Source of the DNA: Acanthacorydalis orientalis
Taxonomy: Eukaryota > Arthropoda > Insecta > Megaloptera > Corydalidae
Assembly: GCA_034766995.1 (NCBI GenBank)
Contig: CM068317.1
Span: 49,686,425 to 49,750,424 of the forward strand
Length of the DNA: 64,000 nucleotides
Reading direction: 5' to 3'
The notes below the pieces were generated by a model. It worked only from the letters and a program-made list of their open reading frames with translations. It was not told the DNA's origin and made no database searches. Below, one piece after another: positions 59,386 through 64,000 of this stretch. Numbering within the stretch: the stretch's first letter is position 1; every line of letters begins with the position of its first letter. A program made the translations under genes and the position numbers.

Positions 59386-60690
59386 TATAATGTTTTGAAA
59401 AAATAAACAATTCCAGTTCACACATAAATGTAAATCTTGAATGTTTTTTCTCTTTGAATTTTTTAAAAACTGGAATTAAAGTAAAAATCGCTTATTTTAA
59501 ATAGATAAGTGTTTGAGATTAATTTTGAGTTCTTATGTGGTTTTAATTGAAAATTGAAACAATTTTAGTCACGATGAATATAATTTTTATCGATATTTTT
59601 TTAAAAAACCGAATATTTGTCGATAAGACATTTTTTTTTTAATGATCTTTGTATTTAATTGAAAATATTTTGAATTTTTCAATGACTAGAAAGCGAAAAA
59701 CTATTTTTTAACGGTAGAAATAATCCCAGTGTCTCTACAAATTACTTCTCTCTTTGAACTTTTGAGAGATTAGAATTGAAATAGAAATCATAATTTAAAT
59801 AGATAAGTCTTTGGATAACTGCTTATAAATGTTTGATATTAATTTTGAATTCTTGGATGGTTGTAATTGAAAACAGAAACAATTGTAGTCTCTGTGAATG
59901 TCTATCATTTACTTTTTCAAAGGTCCAATAGGTTTATAATAGACTGAAAATGGAATACTTCTCAATAAGGCAATTTTCTAATAATTATCTAAATGGTTCT
60001 GTCGATCATTCAGTTCTTTATATATTTTCCATGTCAGTATTTTGAAAAAATAAACAATTCTATCCGTTCTAAAAAAAATTCTTTCTTTGAATATATTAGA
60101 TATTTGAATCAAAGTAGAAATCATGTATTTGAAATAATTGTTTTGAGATAATTATTGATAAGTGTTTTAGATTAATTAGAAACAATTCTAGTCTGTGTCT
60201 AGTCTGTCTATCTTTCTATCGTTGAGCTTTTCAAAGCTTCTAGTTAGAATGAAAATCGGATATTTCTCGAAAAGATAATTTTTGGATGATGATAGTTTTA
60301 TAATTATTTGAGAAAAATTTGAAATTTTCAAATTATTACAAATTTTAAAAGTATTCTTTCTGAGAATAGAAATAATTCCAGTCACTACGTATTTTCTCTC
60401 TTTCAATTGTTCAAAGCTCGAAATTAAAATGAATATCGGATATTTTTCAATAAGATTATTATTCAATGATGGTGTTATAGCTAATTGAGAATAATTTTCA
60501 ATTCTCAAATGATTAAATATTTAAAAAATACTTTTTTTTTGAGAATAGAAAAATTATTATCCCTGCATGTATATATTTAACTATCATTCAACTTTTCAAA
60601 GCTCTAAATTCGAATAGAAGTCAGATGTTGATGGACGAGACGATTTCTGTATTCCATGAACTGATTTTTCAAAACAAGCATTCGATTTTA
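59350..60690. repeat. long degenerate tandem array
   Basis: Repeated units share GAAACAATTnTAGTCnCnnTG (about 59556, 59877, 60179, 60365 and, weaker, 60545), TCTCTCTTTGAAnTTTT, TAAATAGATAAGT and TTTCTCnAnAAGnnAATT. Spacing is about 300 bp at first and then shorter. TGGTTCCGTCGATTGTTCAG at 59359 recurs as TGGTTCTGTCGATCATTCAG at 59994. Confidence 0.75.
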
Positions 60691-61373
60691 TAAAAAAATA
60701 ATACAGTACTTATCTCTCTTACTTCTTAATAAGTAAATACCGAAACTCTATCTCAAAAATCTCACCTCTGTTCTAATATTAATCCACACACCGATTCTTT
60801 CACACCGACTATCAATATTTATAACAAGAAGTCCTGTCTACCACACACAATCTGATCATTTCACGACAAACTATGTACAGAATAAAAATGTACACGGGCA
60901 GTGTGATACATCCTTAATTGTTCGCAAACGAATTCCACATGAAAAGAAAAGAAATAGAACGAAATCGACTGAAACGGAGCGGGCCAACGCACGAAACTCT
61001 CAAAAAAAGAACTGGCTACAGCACACAATCGTTTAATTCGTCTTCTGTCCTTCTTTGTTTAACAGTACCTACACTACGTTCTGCATTTATATCTATTTTT
61101 ATATTTTAAAAAAAATAAGCATGGAGAAATTTATCATCGTATCACTATGCAAGTTCAATACCATTTTCTCTTTATTCATCTACGCTTTTTTTCATTATTC
61201 ATCTTTTTGTAGCTTTTGTATATTTCCTATATATACGTATATATATTTTTAATAATTATTTTACTTTCGTTTTATAAATACCTAAACGTCTTACATATTT
61301 AGTCTCGTGTTCGAACTTAATAATTTATATTTATGTACACCTATGAACAATCTTCTATATTTTTCTTAAATTA

Positions 61374-61375
<2 letters not shown>
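60691..61375. other. AT-rich spacer, no gene seen
   Basis: Short lysine- and phenylalanine-rich frames only. Confidence 0.45.

Positions 61376-61434
<59 letters not shown>
61376..61434. repeat. (TA)n microsatellite
   Basis: Pure TA tract. Confidence 0.95.
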
Positions 61435-61436
<2 letters not shown>

Positions 61437-61644
61437 TATTGTAAATATATCCACACTGTCTTCCATAATATCTTTAGAAAAAGCTCTGATTATTTAAATA
61501 TTACACATGTTTTTCTTTCATTAAAGAAAATAAGTTTCCGATTGTGAAAAAAGCCTAGAGTGTTGATTCTTTTTGAATAAATCATGAATATTATAACAGA
61601 TTTTCGTAAATAAATTGTTCACTCTCTCTCTCTCTCTCAAAAAC

Positions 61645-61865
61645 CATTAGTTTGTTCTAATCAATACTGTTCAATGATTAATTATTGATTGCTTACACGC
61701 ATTTCCATTGCGATACTGTCATCTTCAGAGAGTTAAAACACAGACGAACATTTTTTTCTGTACTTCCGCACCTCTGAAAATGATAGAATCGCTTTCGAAA
61801 TGAACGTAAGTAGCATTCATAAATGATCAAGAATGAACTATTGAATTATTTATTGGATTAGTTTC
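61645..61865. repeat. dispersed repeat copy in foldback arrangement
   Basis: The left arm has GTTCAATGATTAATTATTGA, ACGCATTTCCATTGCGATAC and TGTCATCTTCAGAG. The right arm is the imperfect reverse complement: CTCTGAAAATGATAGAATCG, TTTCGAAATGAACG and AAATGATCAAGAATG. This is the only copy seen with both halves clearly inverted, and it may show the full form of the element. Confidence 0.7.
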
Positions 61866-62229
61866 GTTTGTGACAGATTGACAAAGTCATTTCTGAAATC
61901 GAATATGTCTACAGCGCCAAAACCGTTTGGTAGCAAACATTTCATTTTCAGATTCTATACAATTTCGGTTTAAAAATGCAACTTCCATTTTAGAAAATTT
62001 CGATTTCAGTATCAAACTTTAAATCGAGAAAAATTGTTTTTTTTTTATATTTCTGCTCTTTTTCTTGATTTCATAGATTTTATAAATTTATAATCACCCA
62101 TTTTTGGCTTTTAGAATACACTAACAAAAATCTTATCCTCCTTTAAAAAAATAATATTTCTTTATCGATTTTCCCTGTATGTTATAATATTTTAAACCTG
62201 TATTTCCGTTAGTATGTTATCCTGGAAGT

Positions 62230-62415
62230 CTTCTTCTTATAGAATCATCTGAAAGTCTGCTTTCCGTGACCAGTTTTGGCACATGTGTCATCTTCAGGTG
62301 GCTTTTGAAGACTAAATTTTAAATAGTGCAAAACTCGAATTAAAATTTAGTCTTAAAAACCGTCTGAACATGTATCACGCACTGAAACCAGTCACACTGA
62401 TTTTATAGAAAGAGG
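62230..62415. repeat. long imperfect inverted repeat
   Basis: GTGACCAGTTTTGGCACATG to AAGACTAAATTTTAAAT (62267-62325) pairs imperfectly with 62337-62395, with arms of about 58 nt and a 10-base centre. It could be another foldback element or a hairpin RNA source. Confidence 0.75.
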
Positions 62416-63030
62416 ATCTACAGAACAACTCCTTGTAAATATTTTTATAAAAAGTTTAAATGCTTTTACGTTTCAAAGTATTTTCTTTGTTGATATAGTC
62501 ATTCTTTTATCCTGTTAATCCGTCATACATTGTTATTACGTTAGAATCGTCGAAGCTACTCTTTAAACGTTTTTTTATAACAGAAAAAGAGACTGAATAA
62601 AAACCTTGAACAATCGAGTGGAAAAACTGTAAAAAATTCCGGGTTCCTCATTTTTATTATTATTAAAATAGATATTATTTGAAAATGATTAAATAGTTCT
62701 TTCTTAAAAACATATATAATTGACCAAAGCCTTAAACATATTTAAAATTATATAAATTTTAAGATCGAAAAACAAGTAATATCTAATTGAATTTTAACAC
62801 TCGTTAAGCTCTTTTCTCTCTTTGGAATAAAACCAGAATCGATTCCACAATACTTGAAAAGAATCGACTTTGATTTTAGACTTGTCGACTAACTAAAAAA
62901 AAAAACATTCATAAATCGGAAACACATTTCTGAATCAGAACTCTAAATTGTTTGTATTTAAAAATAATCGAAGCTATAAGCTCATTTCCCAATAGACTTA
63001 CTTTGAAGTCTATTAAAACTGTGTTGTTTT
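62416..63030. other. AT-rich spacer, no gene seen
   Basis: Nothing recognised. Confidence 0.5.
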
Positions 63031-63129
63031 TAGCGTTTGAATTATTCTATCAGCGAGACAGCGTGGATATTTTTGAATTATGAGAAAGCCCTTGAAGTTT
63101 TTTTGTTCTGTCACTTGTCTATAATCACA

Positions 63130-63130
<1 letters not shown>

Positions 63131-63174
<44 letters not shown>
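63131..63174. repeat. (TA)n microsatellite
   Basis: Pure TA tract just downstream of the polyglutamine frame, on the minus-strand reading. Confidence 0.95.
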
Positions 63175-63175
<1 letters not shown>

Positions 63176-63332
63176 GTGTGTGTATACAATCTACACATTC
63201 GTGTCCAAATCCGTTCGACGGCCGGGGGACATGTTTCCCATTCCCAGCGCGCAATATTGTTTCGAATTCGCAAACAATTTGTAATCGAACTCGTGCGAGT
63301 CCATCTCCACGTCGAGGAGAGCGGACCTCCTC

Positions 63333-63689
63333 TTATGAATTCGGTAACTTGAGCTTCGTCTGGCCAGACGTCGGCGGCGAGTTTGCCGTCGTGTTGTCCG
63401 TCTGCGACGTCGGCGGCTGCTGCTGCTGTTGCTGTTGCGGCGGCTTCGTCGACGGCTGCTGCGTCGCCGGCGTCAACTCCAGCACCGGCTTGACCATCTT
63501 CAGTGCGGGATTCGTGTCGATGCAGCCGCCGTTCGGGTTCAAAGATGCCGCGATATTGAGTATTCCTGTCGACATAAACGGGAAACCGTTATTCCTGACA
63601 TCGGCACACGTCGCGCGCGTGAACAAGTTCATATATGTGAAACGTGTGTTGAAGGAGAGAGTAGATGAGATTTGACTGTTTTCCGTCAT
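63333..63689 (-). CDS. polyglutamine-containing coding exon, unrecognised protein
   Basis: Minus-strand frame of 118 codons in the most GC-rich stretch of the right edge. Residues 1-75 have a balanced composition (NNGFPFMSTGILNIAASLNP, then GGCIDTNPALKMVKPVLELT). These are followed by PSTKPP, seven Gln, PPTSQTDNTTANSPP and a short KLKLPNS end. A Gln/Pro/Thr-rich tail is common in insect transcriptional regulators and RNA-binding proteins, but no domain is present to decide. The true exon could begin inside the frame after an AG (for example TGTCAG near 63600) and the stop at 63333 may be the real C-terminus. The complementary strand is also open (Gly/Cys-rich) but is less protein-like. More exons would lie beyond the window on the high-coordinate side. 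Confidence 0.4.
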   Translation of the reverse strand: MTENSQISSTLSFNTRFTYMNLFTRATCADVRNNGFPFMSTGILNIAASLNPNGGCIDTNPALKMVKPVLELTPATQQPSTKPPQQQQQQQPPTSQTDNTTANSPPTSGQTKLKLPNS

Positions 63690-64000
63690 TACTTTGAGAA
63701 AAGACTATATACAAGAGTCAGAGTGAAGAGATATATTTCACAGATACGATATGTACTTATATACAGTTTGTTTTACCTTCAATAACTGTTAAAATCCGTC
63801 TCTAGTACTTTAAAATTATCTCTTTTTTTATCACACTATTCTAAAAATACCTAACAGGAAACTTCAATTTCACGAAACTAAAGATAAATTCAACAAAAAT
63901 CAAAAAGACTACTCAACTGTCAAAAATCTTAAATAATAATATCAATTCATACCGTATAAGTAACCATTTTTTAACAACTTAATTCATGATTATATATTTC

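Overview
The window is AT-rich insect nuclear DNA. It has spliced genes with GT-AG introns, Pol III tRNA genes (including an intron-containing tRNA-Ile), more than twenty (TA)n microsatellites and decayed Tc1/mariner and Penelope-like elements. The insect call rests on five chemosensory receptor genes of the gustatory receptor (Gr) family, each ending in the arthropod Gr signature TYhhhhhQF or a close variant. The order of insect cannot be fixed from the sequence.

Layout. Three minus-strand Gr genes lie head to tail at 2646-5581, 6959-9227 and 11405-13456. A tRNA neighbourhood follows at 15.8-24.3 kb with initiator Met, Ser, Ile, Leu and Arg genes plus several decayed copies. A divergent plus-strand Gr with long introns occupies 24792-33487; its second intron holds an unusual GC-rich island at about 29.0-30.6 kb. 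A fifth Gr, on the minus strand, lies at 38031-41709 and carries three tRNA-Ile sequences in its second intron. From 42 to 64 kb there is little recognisable coding sequence: two tRNA-Leu genes, Tc1 elements, foldback elements, satellite-like tandem arrays, a few GC-richer blocks, and one plausible polyglutamine coding exon near the right edge (63333-63689).

How the genes relate. The five Gr genes share one plan: exon 1 with TM1-TM4 ending in phase 1, exon 2 with TM5 and the start of TM6 ending in phase 0, and exon 3 with the rest of TM6, TM7 and the signature. In all four minus-strand genes exon 1 is exactly 652 nt, although the proteins are clearly divergent. This is a tandemly expanded, apparently intact subfamily, most likely membrane receptors of taste neurons with unknown ligands. 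The tRNA genes are independent Pol III units in the gene-poor spaces and introns of the cluster; their many broken copies show that the same region duplicates local DNA readily.

Limits. Exon joins were worked out by hand from splice consensus, phase and comparison among the five paralogs. No alignment, HMM or database search was run.
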